A stretch of 64,000 nucleotides of DNA from Microbacterium schleiferi. Lineage in GTDB: Bacteria; Actinomycetota; Actinomycetes; Actinomycetales; Microbacteriaceae. Positions 37,584-45,971 of the stretch are shown in pieces (the stretch's first letter is position 1; each line of letters starts with the position of its first letter). The notes under the pieces were generated by a model that was not told the DNA's origin, did not search any database, and was given only the letters and a program-made list of their open reading frames with translations. Location of the stretch: NCBI RefSeq assembly GCF_020781975.1, contig NZ_JAJGNI010000008.1:62001-126000 (forward strand), in the 5' to 3' direction. The translations under genes and the position numbers were made by a program.

Positions 37584-38615
37584 TCACGCGAGCGTCGATG
37601 CGACCAGGCGCGAGATGGCCCGGAGATACTTCTTGCGATACCCACCGGCCAGCATTGCCTCCGGAAACACCCGGTCCAGGGTGATGCCGGTGGCCCGAAT
37701 CGGTATCTGCGCGTCATAGATGCGGTCGACGAGAGCGACGAACCTCAGCGCTGCGGACTGATCGGTGAACGCCGACACGTCACGCAGACCCACCAACGAC
37801 ACCCCCTCGATGAGACGGATGTACCGGGAAGGGTGCACGCGCGCCAACTGAGCGACCACATCGTCGAAGGCGTCGTCGCTGACCAGTGCCTCGCCGGATG
37901 CCGATTCGATTGCCGCTTCGTAGTCGGCAGCCTCCAGGGCCACCGCGTGTCCGTCTACGTCGCGGTGACGGTAGTCGGTGCCGTCGATCCGTATGGTCTG
38001 GAAACTCTCGGCCATCGCGTGGATCTCACGCAGGAAGTCCTGCGCCGCGAATCGCCCCTCACCGAGCGCATTGGGTGGGGTGTTCGATGTCGCCGCCAGC
38101 CGGGTTCCCGTGGCGACCAGCTCGCCCAGCAGACGCGTCATGACCATCGTGTCGCCGGGATCATCGAGTTCGAACTCGTCGATGCACAGAAGGTCGGCGC
38201 CGGTGAAGAGTTTGACGACGTTCTGGTAGCCCAGGGCCCCGACCAGCGCCGTGTACTCGATGAACGATCCGAAGTACTTCCGCCGCACCGGCATCGCATG
38301 GTAGATCGCGGCGAGCAAGTGCGTCTTGCCGACCCCGAACCCGCCGTCGAGGTACACGCCGGGCTTCAGTTCGGGCTGCTTAGGACGGCGCCGGAACAGC
38401 CCCCCGCGCGGCGCGTCGGGTCGTCCACCGGCAAAGGCGATGAGCATCTCCTTCGCCTCCTGCTGTGACGGGAAGGCCGGGTCGGCGCGGTACGACTCGA
38501 AAGACGCGTGCGCGAACTGCGGCGGAGGCGTGAGTGACGCCACCATCTGGTCGCCGGAGAGTTCGGGAGAACGCGTTGCGAGGTGGACGATGCCGGTGGG
38601 GCCGGATGCTGGCAT
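37584..38615 (-). CDS. zapE: ZapE/AFG1-like AAA ATPase
   Basis: A 343-residue P-loop ATPase of the AFG1/ZapE family, linked to division-ring regulation in proteobacteria. It carries Walker A GGFGVGKTHLLAAIYHAM, the family motif YFGSFIEYTALVGALG, Walker B LLCIDEFELDDPGDTMVM, sensor RLAATSNTPPNALGEGRF and a C-terminal arginine-rich region. I chose ATG 38615; the frame extends 76 codons upstream through a region with no homology. Divergent from the reductase gene at 38774. Confidence 0.88.
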   Translation of the reverse strand: MPASGPTGIVHLATRSPELSGDQMVASLTPPPQFAHASFESYRADPAFPSQQEAKEMLIAFAGGRPDAPRGGLFRRRPKQPELKPGVYLDGGFGVGKTHLLAAIYHAMPVRRKYFGSFIEYTALVGALGYQNVVKLFTGADLLCIDEFELDDPGDTMVMTRLLGELVATGTRLAATSNTPPNALGEGRFAAQDFLREIHAMAESFQTIRIDGTDYRHRDVDGHAVALEAADYEAAIESASGEALVSDDAFDDVVAQLARVHPSRYIRLIEGVSLVGLRDVSAFTDQSAALRFVALVDRIYDAQIPIRATGITLDRVFPEAMLAGGYRKKYLRAISRLVASTLA

Positions 38616-38773
38616 GGGTTGCTTCCGCGGCGGAGACGGATGCGGGCTGGCCGCGTGCCGCCTAGAGTCAGGGGGGCGGGAGGACCCTCCTACCTTACGC
38701 GGGCTGTCGCCGCGCCCCGCGCACCCGAAGACTCCCCCGACCGAACTCCCGTGGGCACAGAGAGGATCTCTCC

Positions 38774-39481
38774 ATGATCGTGACCGAGCTGTCTCCCCGA
38801 AGCCTCGACACGATCGACATCGATGCCGATCGTGATGCAGCACGCGCGTGGATCGCCGCGCGCTACGGGTCGGCGGAGGCGGAGACTGTGCGGCTGAACA
38901 TGATCACCTCCCTCACCGGGTCCGCCGTCGGCGGTGACGGCACCAGCGAGACGCTCACCGGAGGAGCGGACCGGCTAATTCTCAGCGCCATCCGCGCGGC
39001 GGCGGATGCCGTGATCGTCGGGGCGCAGACAGTTCGCGCCGAGAGCTACCTTCTCCCCCGGTCCGCCACTCTTGCGGTCGTGACGCGCTCTGGCTCACTC
39101 GAGGGGTTGCGAGTCTCGGACGAGGCGGGCCAGCGCCTCATCGTCCTGTGTCCCGCGTCACGGACGGAGCAGGTCGAAGCCTCAGTCGCTCACCTTTCCG
39201 CCGAGGTCGTCGGACTGCCCGCCGATGAAACGACACCGCAGCAGATCGTCGACGCTCTCCGAGACCGAGGCCTTCGTCGCCTCGTGTGCGAGGGTGGACC
39301 GTCGCTGGCTCGACAGTTCGCGGAGTCGGGGATCATCGACGAGTACTGCATCACTGTCGCGCCCGCGCTGACGCCCGCCGATCATCCGTTTCTGGGGATC
39401 AACGACGCCGTCGAGACGGAGATCGCGGGTCACCTCGTCGACGACACGGGGTTCACGTATCTGCGTCTGCGCGCTCGCTGA
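38774..39481 (+). CDS. RibD C-terminal/dihydrofolate reductase-like family protein
   Basis: A 235-residue stand-alone RibD_C domain protein. The cofactor-binding pattern is clear: VRLNMITSLTGSAVGGDGTSETL, AADAVIVGAQTVRAESYLLP and a late LRRLVCEGGPSLARQFAESGIIDEYCITVAPAL. This family reduces pteridine- or pyrimidine-like substrates with NADPH. It lacks the RibD deaminase domain, so it is not a complete riboflavin enzyme. Its end overlaps the convergent hydrolase gene by 29 bp. Confidence 0.85.
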   Translation: MIVTELSPRSLDTIDIDADRDAARAWIAARYGSAEAETVRLNMITSLTGSAVGGDGTSETLTGGADRLILSAIRAAADAVIVGAQTVRAESYLLPRSATLAVVTRSGSLEGLRVSDEAGQRLIVLCPASRTEQVEASVAHLSAEVVGLPADETTPQQIVDALRDRGLRRLVCEGGPSLARQFAESGIIDEYCITVAPALTPADHPFLGINDAVETEIAGHLVDDTGFTYLRLRAR

Positions 39482-40661
39482 CGAACCCGTGGTGTGTCAG
39501 CCACCGCGTGATCCTGCCCGTCCAGCGCTCTTGGTCGTAGTTCCACAGCTTCGTGTGGCGGGCGACACTGAAGACGTCGAGGTCCACGAGGTCGGGGCGT
39601 GCAACCACCAGATCGTGGGAAGCATCCGAGGGGACGAACCCGTCATCGTCGCTGTGGAGAATGAGAATCGGATGCCGCAGCTCCGCCGCACGGGCAAGCA
39701 CATCGAGGCGTCGGAAGGGGATCGCAGCGCCGGCGCCGGTGAGGGCCGTCGCCCAGTCGGCACCGAGGACGGTGATCGCCAGGCGCGTGACAGCCGGAGG
39801 CAGCTTGATGAGCCGCGCTTGGTAATCGAGCACGATGCGCCAATCGACGACCGGTGAGTCGAGAACGAGGCCGACGATGAGATCGCGATGGGCCGAGTTC
39901 AGGGCGAGCTGCAGTGCGATCGCTCCTCCCATGGACCACCCCATGATGATGACTCGCTTCGCCCCCCGGCGGCGGGCGAAGCCGACAGCGGCGTCGACGT
40001 CGCGCCACTCGGTGGCTCCGAGCGTGTAGGTGCCGGAGCGGCTGCGGGGCGCCTCGCCGTCGTTGCGATACGAGACGACCAGCGAGGTGATACCAAGCCC
40101 GTGGAAGATCGGCACGGCGCGCAGGCACTCCGCGCGAGTGGTGCCGCGCCCGTGCACCTGGATCACCCAGATGTCCCCCTCACCGGCGGGGAACAACCAC
40201 GCGGGGCAGGGACCGAGTGCGGAGCCGACGAGCTCGGGGCTGAAGGGCAGATGCAGTTCCTCGGGGCGCTCGTAGTACCACCCGCTGAATGCGGCATCCC
40301 TGACGATCCGAGCCTGAGGACCGACGTGAGTGAGGAGCTTCCGCTTGACGGTGTCGGTTGTCTCCGACAGCACGGATCCGAGTTTGAGGTAGCGCTCGGT
40401 GCCCGTCGTGAACAGGCCATACCGGCCAGCGAGTTCGGTGTCGGGAGTGCGCGTCAGCGTGATGGTCTGGGCAGAGGTATCAAGTTCGAGGATGCGGCAA
40501 TCGGGGATGCGCGCTGCCGGCGTGACCACCTTCCTCGCCATTCGGACGGCGATCCCGCCCCACAGCGCGAGGACAGCGCCGAGGGCCAGCGAGATCACCG
40601 CAAGGGCCGCCTTGACGACAACGACGTACTGTGGGGAGGCGGCGCGCCTGGACTCGACCAT
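39453..40661 (-). CDS. Membrane-anchored alpha/beta hydrolase
   Basis: A 402-residue protein with one N-terminal membrane helix (about residues 14-40, VVVKAALAVISLALGAVLALWGG), a beta-rich middle and a hydrolase domain. IQVHGRGTTRAEC is the oxyanion region, the nucleophile serine is in the elbow GWSMGGAIALQLAL, an acid candidate lies in HSDDDGFVPS, and the catalytic His is in SVARHTKLWNYD. Likely an esterase or lipase-like enzyme facing the outside; substrate unknown. Divergent from DUF3000 with overlapping promoters. Confidence 0.85.
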   Translation of the reverse strand: MVESRRAASPQYVVVVKAALAVISLALGAVLALWGGIAVRMARKVVTPAARIPDCRILELDTSAQTITLTRTPDTELAGRYGLFTTGTERYLKLGSVLSETTDTVKRKLLTHVGPQARIVRDAAFSGWYYERPEELHLPFSPELVGSALGPCPAWLFPAGEGDIWVIQVHGRGTTRAECLRAVPIFHGLGITSLVVSYRNDGEAPRSRSGTYTLGATEWRDVDAAVGFARRRGAKRVIIMGWSMGGAIALQLALNSAHRDLIVGLVLDSPVVDWRIVLDYQARLIKLPPAVTRLAITVLGADWATALTGAGAAIPFRRLDVLARAAELRHPILILHSDDDGFVPSDASHDLVVARPDLVDLDVFSVARHTKLWNYDQERWTGRITRWLTHHGFVSERADADT

Positions 40662-40670
40662 GGGGTCCTC

Positions 40671-40680
40671 ACTCTAGTCT
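40671..40680. promoter_or_regulatory. Overlapping bidirectional -10 elements
   Basis: ACTCTAGTCT contains TAGTCT on the plus strand (40675-40680), six bases before the DUF3000 GTG. It also contains TAGAGT on the minus strand (40671-40676), nine bases before the hydrolase ATG. The two hexamers share the central TA. Confidence 0.5.
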
Positions 40681-40686
40681 GTCGGG

Positions 40687-41271
40687 GTGACCGGAGACCT
40701 TCTGTCGGGGGTGGCATTCGACGACGTGGCCGCGGTGATTCGCGAGGCCACCTTTCGTGACGACCTCACGGTCCGGGAGATCCCCGCACCAGCAGGCCTT
40801 GCTCCTCATGCGCTTGCGTTGGCTGCGGACGTGAGGCCCGAGGCATCCGGCAATGATTCAGCCTACGGAACTGGTCGCTTCATCCTGTTGCACGACCCGG
40901 ATGAGCCCGCCCAGTGGAACGGCACCTGGCGCATCGTGTGCTTTGCGCAGGCACCGCTCGAGCCCGAAATCGGCATGGATGCGCTGCTGGCGGATGTGAC
41001 GTGGTCATGGCTCACCGACGCCCTCCAGGCTCACGCTGCGACGTACCACTCTCCCTCCGGAACCGCCACGAAAACCCTCTCCAAAGGATTCGGGAGTCTT
41101 GCCGACGAGGGTGACGGCGCTCAGATCGAGTTGCGCGCATCCTGGACACCGACTGCGAACCTCACCGCGCACGTCGAGGCCTGGGCAGAGCTCGTCTGCA
41201 TGCTGGCGGGGCTCCCGCCCGGCTCTGAGCAGATCGCAACGGTGACGTCCCGCCGGGTGAGCCGTGGCTGA
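40687..41271 (+). CDS. DUF3000 family protein
   Basis: A 194-residue protein conserved across Actinobacteria immediately upstream of ribonuclease D, the same order as here. Conserved blocks are APHALALAADV, GTGRFILLHDPDEPAQWNGTWRIVCFAQAPLE and the central ADVTWSWLTDALQAHAATY. No catalytic motif is evident. Its GTG start lacks a Shine-Dalgarno and lies six bases from a -10. Its end overlaps rnd by eight bases, so the two are coupled. Confidence 0.9.
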   Translation: MTGDLLSGVAFDDVAAVIREATFRDDLTVREIPAPAGLAPHALALAADVRPEASGNDSAYGTGRFILLHDPDEPAQWNGTWRIVCFAQAPLEPEIGMDALLADVTWSWLTDALQAHAATYHSPSGTATKTLSKGFGSLADEGDGAQIELRASWTPTANLTAHVEAWAELVCMLAGLPPGSEQIATVTSRRVSRG

Positions 41272-42466
41272 GTACACCGTCATCGCGGATGCCGACGGAT
41301 TGCATCGTGCCGCCGCTGAGCTCGCAGCAGGCGAAGGACCGGTGGCCGTCGACGTCGAGCGCGCCTCCGGATTCCGCTACTCGCAGCGCGCCTACCTCGT
41401 TCAACTCTTCCGCCGTGGCGCCGGCGTCTTCCTGGTCGACCCACCAGCTGTCGGTGCCGACTTCACGTCACTGCAACAGGCAATCGGTGACCTCGAGTGG
41501 GTCTTTCACGCCGCCAGTCAGGACCTGCCTTCCCTGCGCGAGCTCGGCCTCGAGCCTCCGACGATCTTCGACACCGAACTGGCATCACGACTTCTCGGAC
41601 GAGAGCGTGTGGGCCTGGGTGCCGTCGTCGAAGAAACCCTCGGCGTCACCCTGGCAAAGGCACACTCGGCATCCGACTGGTCCACTCGTCCTCTTCCGCA
41701 GGCGTGGCTCGAGTACGCCGCGCTCGATGTCGAGTACCTGATCGATGTGCGCGACATCCTTGTCGAGCAGCTCGCGGATGCCGGCAAGACGGCGTTCGCG
41801 GCGCAGGAGTTCTCTGCGGTCCTCACCCGGGAGCCCAAACCGCCGCGGGAGGATCCCTGGCGCCGGCTCAGTGGTCTCCACACGGTGCGTGGACGCCGGG
41901 GGCTCGCGATCGCGCGGGCGCTGTGGCTCGCCCGTGAAGAACTAGCGATCACGCAGGATGTCTCGCCAGGGCGACTCGTGCCCGACCGTGCTCTGGTCGC
42001 GGCTATCCTGGCCGACCCGAAGACCAAGCAGCAGCTCGCGGCGGTCAAAGAGTTCACCGGCCGAGCCAGCCGCTCCGAGCTCGATCGGTGGTGGGCAGCA
42101 TTCGAAGCAGGACGCGCCGACCCCGACCTGCCACCCGAACGGGTGCGAAACACCGACACGATCCCGCCGGTAAGGGCGTGGGCCGATCGCGCGCCCGAGG
42201 CCGACGCCCGTCTGAAGGCCGCCAAGCCGGCGATCGACGAACTCGCGCAGTCGCTGCACATGCCGGTCGAGAACCTCCTCACCCCGGAGCTGCTCCGACG
42301 CGTCGCCTGGGCTCCCCCGGCGTCGATCGACGCCGAGTCCATCGGCGCAGCGCTGTCGGAACTCGGTGCGCGACCCTGGCAAATTGAGCAGACTGCACAG
42401 GTGATCGCCGAAGCCTTTGTGGAATCCGGTCAACCCTCGCCGGAGGCCTCCGAGAGGGCTTCGTAG
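41264..42466 (+). CDS. rnd: Ribonuclease D
   Basis: A 400-residue 3'-5' exoribonuclease for tRNA and other RNA maturation. The DEDD exonuclease domain shows VAVDVERASGFRYSQRAYLVQL, WVFHAASQDLPSLRELG, IFDTELASRLLG and the last ALDVEYLIDVRDIL. The HRDC domain follows at about 210-290. The GTG start at 41264 overlaps DUF3000. Confidence 0.93.
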   Translation: MAEYTVIADADGLHRAAAELAAGEGPVAVDVERASGFRYSQRAYLVQLFRRGAGVFLVDPPAVGADFTSLQQAIGDLEWVFHAASQDLPSLRELGLEPPTIFDTELASRLLGRERVGLGAVVEETLGVTLAKAHSASDWSTRPLPQAWLEYAALDVEYLIDVRDILVEQLADAGKTAFAAQEFSAVLTREPKPPREDPWRRLSGLHTVRGRRGLAIARALWLAREELAITQDVSPGRLVPDRALVAAILADPKTKQQLAAVKEFTGRASRSELDRWWAAFEAGRADPDLPPERVRNTDTIPPVRAWADRAPEADARLKAAKPAIDELAQSLHMPVENLLTPELLRRVAWAPPASIDAESIGAALSELGARPWQIEQTAQVIAEAFVESGQPSPEASERAS

Positions 42467-42539
42467 GTTCGACCCAACCGATTCCGCGCCGTTTTGACTC
42501 CTTCCTAGGCTGGCGTCATTCCCAATCCTTGGAGGCAGA

Positions 42540-43745
42540 GTGGCCGAAATGTCGGACGTCTTCTTCGTCGACGGTATGCGCACCCCATTCGGGCGCGCGG
42601 GCGAGAAGGGCATGTACTGGAACACCCGGGCTGACGACCTGGCAGTCAAAGCGATCATCGGACTGATGGAACGCAATCCCGACGTTCCGAAAGACCGCAT
42701 TGACGATGTTGCGATCGCCGCGACATCACAGACCGGCGATCAGGGACTGACGCTCGGCAGGTCTGCGGCGATCCTCGCCGGACTGCCGATGACCGTTCCT
42801 GGCTTCGCGATCGACCGCATGTGTGCCGGGGCGATGACGAGTGTCACCACGATGGCCGGCTCGATCGGTTTCGGCATGTATGACCTTGCGATCGCCGGCG
42901 GCGTTGAGCACATGGGCCGCCACCCGATCGGCTCCAACGCCGACCCCAACCCGCGCTTCGTCGCGGAGAAGATGGTCGATCCGGGCGCGCTGAACATGGG
43001 CGTCACCGCTGAGCGGTTGCATGACCGCTTCCCGCAGCTCACCAAGGAGCGCGCCGACCGCTTCGGCATGAGGAGTCAGCAGAAGGCGCAGGCAGCCTAT
43101 GACGCCGGAAAGATCCAGCCTGATCTCGTCCCCGTCGCGATCAAGACTGCTGAGGGTGCCTGGGGGCTCGCGACGGAGGATGAGGGTCGCCGCCCGGAGA
43201 CGACGATGGAAGGGCTCGCATCGCTGAAGACCCCGTTCCGCCCGCACGGGCGCGTTACCGCGGGCACGTCATCACCGCTCACAGACGGGGCCACGATGGG
43301 GCTTCTGGCCAGCGGCGACGCGGTCAAGCAGTTCGGGCTCGCCCCCAAGATGCGACTGGTGTCTTTCGCTTTCGCGGGAGTGCAGCCCGAAATCATGGGC
43401 ATCGGGCCCATTCCTTCTACCGAGAAGGCGCTTCAGAAAGCCGGCCTGACGATCGATGACATCGGGCTGTTCGAACTCAACGAGGCCTTCGCCGTGCAGG
43501 TGCTGTCACTGCTCGATCACTTCGGCGTGGCGGATGACGACCCTCGCGTGAACCAGTGGGGTGGCGCCATTGCTCTGGGGCACCCGCTCGCGGCATCCGG
43601 CGTGCGGCTGATGATCCAACTTGCGGCACAGTTCGCCGAACGCCCCGACGTCCGGTACGGCTTGACCGCCATGTGCGTGGGTCTCGGGCAGGGCGGTTCG
43701 GTCGTTTGGGAAAACCCGCACTACAACGGCAAGAAGAAGAAGTAG
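42540..43745 (+). CDS. fadA: Acetyl-CoA acyltransferase (thiolase)
   Basis: Last step of fatty acid beta-oxidation. The 401-residue thiolase shows the acyl-enzyme cysteine in FAIDRMCAGAMTSV, the catalytic NEAFAVQ block and the GGAIALGHPLAASGVR His motif. The second Cys is in LTAMCVGLGQGGSVVWE. GGAGG supports the GTG at 42540. It precedes fadB by 12 bp, forming a two-gene operon for the trifunctional activities. Confidence 0.94.
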   Translation: MAEMSDVFFVDGMRTPFGRAGEKGMYWNTRADDLAVKAIIGLMERNPDVPKDRIDDVAIAATSQTGDQGLTLGRSAAILAGLPMTVPGFAIDRMCAGAMTSVTTMAGSIGFGMYDLAIAGGVEHMGRHPIGSNADPNPRFVAEKMVDPGALNMGVTAERLHDRFPQLTKERADRFGMRSQQKAQAAYDAGKIQPDLVPVAIKTAEGAWGLATEDEGRRPETTMEGLASLKTPFRPHGRVTAGTSSPLTDGATMGLLASGDAVKQFGLAPKMRLVSFAFAGVQPEIMGIGPIPSTEKALQKAGLTIDDIGLFELNEAFAVQVLSLLDHFGVADDDPRVNQWGGAIALGHPLAASGVRLMIQLAAQFAERPDVRYGLTAMCVGLGQGGSVVWENPHYNGKKKK

Positions 43746-43757
43746 GAGTTCGCCGCC

Positions 43758-45905
43758 ATGACCAACTACGACGAGATCGACTTCTCGCCGCTGGATGACC
43801 TCACCGACGGCGAGGTCATCACGCACTCGCTGGTGACCGACGTGCGTCTGGCCTCCGGCAAGGTGCTGGCCCTTGTCACCCTCGACAACGGGCGTGATCA
43901 CACGCGGCCCAACACGCTCGGACCGGCAACGCTCAAGGAGCTCGGGGAAACACTCGACGCTCTCGCCGCTCGCGCCGCGGCCGGCGAGATCGATGCTGTG
44001 GCCATCACGGGCAAGCAGTACATTCTTGCCGCCGGTGCCGACCTGAGCGACGTCTCTCGGGTTCCCTCGGCCGCTATCGCCAAACTGATCGCGCAGCGGG
44101 GCCATCAGGTCCTCGGCAAGCTCTCGAGCCTCGGCGTACCCAGCTTCGCTTTCGTGAACGGTCTCGCGCTCGGCGGCGGGCTCGAGATCGCGCTGAACTC
44201 CACGTATCGCACGGTGGATGCTTCGGCGGCCGCTATCGCGCTCCCCGAGGTGTTCCTCGGCATCATTCCCGGCTGGGGTGGAGCGTACCTGCTCCCCAAC
44301 CTCATCGGTATCGAGAACGCGCTCGAAGTCGTCGTCTCCAACCCGCTGAAGCAGAACCGGGTACTCAAGCCCCAGCAGGCTTACGACCTCGGCATCATGG
44401 ATGCCATCTTCCCGGCAGCGAATTACCTTGAGGATTCACTGCGCTGGGCCGATGGCGTCCTCACCGGCTCGGTCAAGGTCGAGCGCAAGAACGAGCCGGG
44501 CAAGATCGAGCGTCTGACCAAGTGGCCGATCGCGATCAAGATGGCTCGCGGGATGCTGGAGAGCCGCATCGGCACGGTCCCCCGCTCCCCCTACGTCGCG
44601 CTCGATCTTCTCGATAAGGCCAAGGGCGGCACGAAAGCAGAGGGCTTCGCTCGCGAGGATGAGGCACTGACCGATCTCATCACCGGCGATCAGTTCGCGG
44701 CATCCATGTACGCGTTCGACCTCGTACAGAAGCGTGCCAAGCGACCCGTCGGCGCTCCCGACAAGGCGCTTGCCAAGAAGGTCCAGAAGGTCGGGATCAT
44801 CGGTGCCGGCCTCATGGCCAGCCAGTTCGCGCTGCTGTTCGTGCGAAAGCTCCAGGTGCCGGTCCTGATCACCGACCTTGATCAGGCGCGCGTCGACAAG
44901 GGACTCGCCTACATCCACGAAGAGATCGGCAAGCTCGAGCAGAAGGGACGACTCGACGGGGATGGTGCGAATCGCCTTCGTGCGCTCATCCACGGCACCA
45001 CCGACAAGAACGAGTACGCCGACTGCGACTTCGTGATCGAGGCGGTTTTCGAGGAGGTCGGGGTCAAGCAGCAGGTGTTCGGCGAGATCGAGAGGATCAT
45101 CGCCGAAGACGCGATCCTCGCGACAAACACGTCGTCGCTGTCGGTCGAAGAGATCGGAGCGGAGCTCGAGCACCCGGAGCGGCTCGTGGGATTCCACTTC
45201 TTCAACCCGGTGGCGGTGATGCCGCTGATCGAAATCGTGAAGACCCCCACCACCGACGAGGCGGCGCTGTCGACTGCCTTCGTTGTGGCCAAGGGTCTGG
45301 GCAAGAACGCCGTCTTGACGGCCGATGCCCCGGGCTTCGTCGTCAATCGCCTTCTCGCGAAGGTCATGGGCGAGGCTGCTCGGGCCGTGTACGAGGGCAC
45401 GCCGCTGCTCACGGTCGAGAAGGCCTTCAGCCCTCTGGGGCTACCGATGAGTCCCTTCCAGCTCATCGACCTCGTCGGCTGGAAGGTCGCTGCGCATGTG
45501 CAGGACACCATGGCTTCCGCTTTCCCCGAACGCTTCTACGCCAACGAGAACTTCCACGAGCTGGCGGAGCTGCCCCAGGTCGTGGAGAAGGACAAGAACG
45601 GCAAGGTCACCGGTTGGACGAAGCCTGCCGAGAAGATCCTCAAGCCGGCCGTGGGTACCGCCCCGGCAGGCGAAGACGAGATTCTCCGCCGCGTCCAGGA
45701 CGGGTTGGCGCAGGAGATCCGCATCATGCTCGATGAGGGCGTCGTACCCGAGGTTGAAGACATCGATCTCTGCCTGATCCTCGGCGCCGGCTGGCCCTTC
45801 ATCGACGGGGGCGCATCGCCGTACCTTGATCGCGAGGGCGCATCTCAGCGCGTGTTCGGGGGTACCTTCCACGAACCTCCGATCCGAGGAATCGCCGCCG
45901 TCTGA
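43758..45905 (+). CDS. fadB: Bifunctional enoyl-CoA hydratase/3-hydroxyacyl-CoA dehydrogenase
   Basis: A 715-residue FadB/FadJ-type protein. Residues 1-260 are an enoyl-CoA hydratase domain (KQYILAAGADLSDVSRV, then FVNGLALGGGLEIALNSTYR and LPEVFLGIIPGWGG). Residues about 335-520 are the NAD-binding domain (VGIIGAGLMASQFALLFVRK), with the catalytic HFFNPVAVMPLIEIV. The C-terminal dehydrogenase domains follow. It oxidises acyl-CoA intermediates before FadA thiolysis. Confidence 0.94.
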   Translation: MTNYDEIDFSPLDDLTDGEVITHSLVTDVRLASGKVLALVTLDNGRDHTRPNTLGPATLKELGETLDALAARAAAGEIDAVAITGKQYILAAGADLSDVSRVPSAAIAKLIAQRGHQVLGKLSSLGVPSFAFVNGLALGGGLEIALNSTYRTVDASAAAIALPEVFLGIIPGWGGAYLLPNLIGIENALEVVVSNPLKQNRVLKPQQAYDLGIMDAIFPAANYLEDSLRWADGVLTGSVKVERKNEPGKIERLTKWPIAIKMARGMLESRIGTVPRSPYVALDLLDKAKGGTKAEGFAREDEALTDLITGDQFAASMYAFDLVQKRAKRPVGAPDKALAKKVQKVGIIGAGLMASQFALLFVRKLQVPVLITDLDQARVDKGLAYIHEEIGKLEQKGRLDGDGANRLRALIHGTTDKNEYADCDFVIEAVFEEVGVKQQVFGEIERIIAEDAILATNTSSLSVEEIGAELEHPERLVGFHFFNPVAVMPLIEIVKTPTTDEAALSTAFVVAKGLGKNAVLTADAPGFVVNRLLAKVMGEAARAVYEGTPLLTVEKAFSPLGLPMSPFQLIDLVGWKVAAHVQDTMASAFPERFYANENFHELAELPQVVEKDKNGKVTGWTKPAEKILKPAVGTAPAGEDEILRRVQDGLAQEIRIMLDEGVVPEVEDIDLCLILGAGWPFIDGGASPYLDREGASQRVFGGTFHEPPIRGIAAV

Positions 45906-45913
45906 CCTGGCGA

Positions 45914-45960
45914 CAAACGAGGAGGGGCCCGGCTGGATCAGCCGGGCCCCTCCTCGTTTG
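45914..45960. terminator. Strong bidirectional terminator between fadB and dxs
   Basis: A perfect 21-bp stem (starting CAAACGAGGAGGGG) with a GGATC loop, ending in a T-rich run on both strands. It separates the convergent fadAB and dxs genes. Confidence 0.92.
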
Positions 45961-45971
45961 CCGTTGTTGCG

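Noticed and set aside
38615..38843. N-terminal extension of zapE
   Set aside because: Seventy-six codons without similarity, overlapping the divergent gene start; ATG 38615 gives the normal family length.
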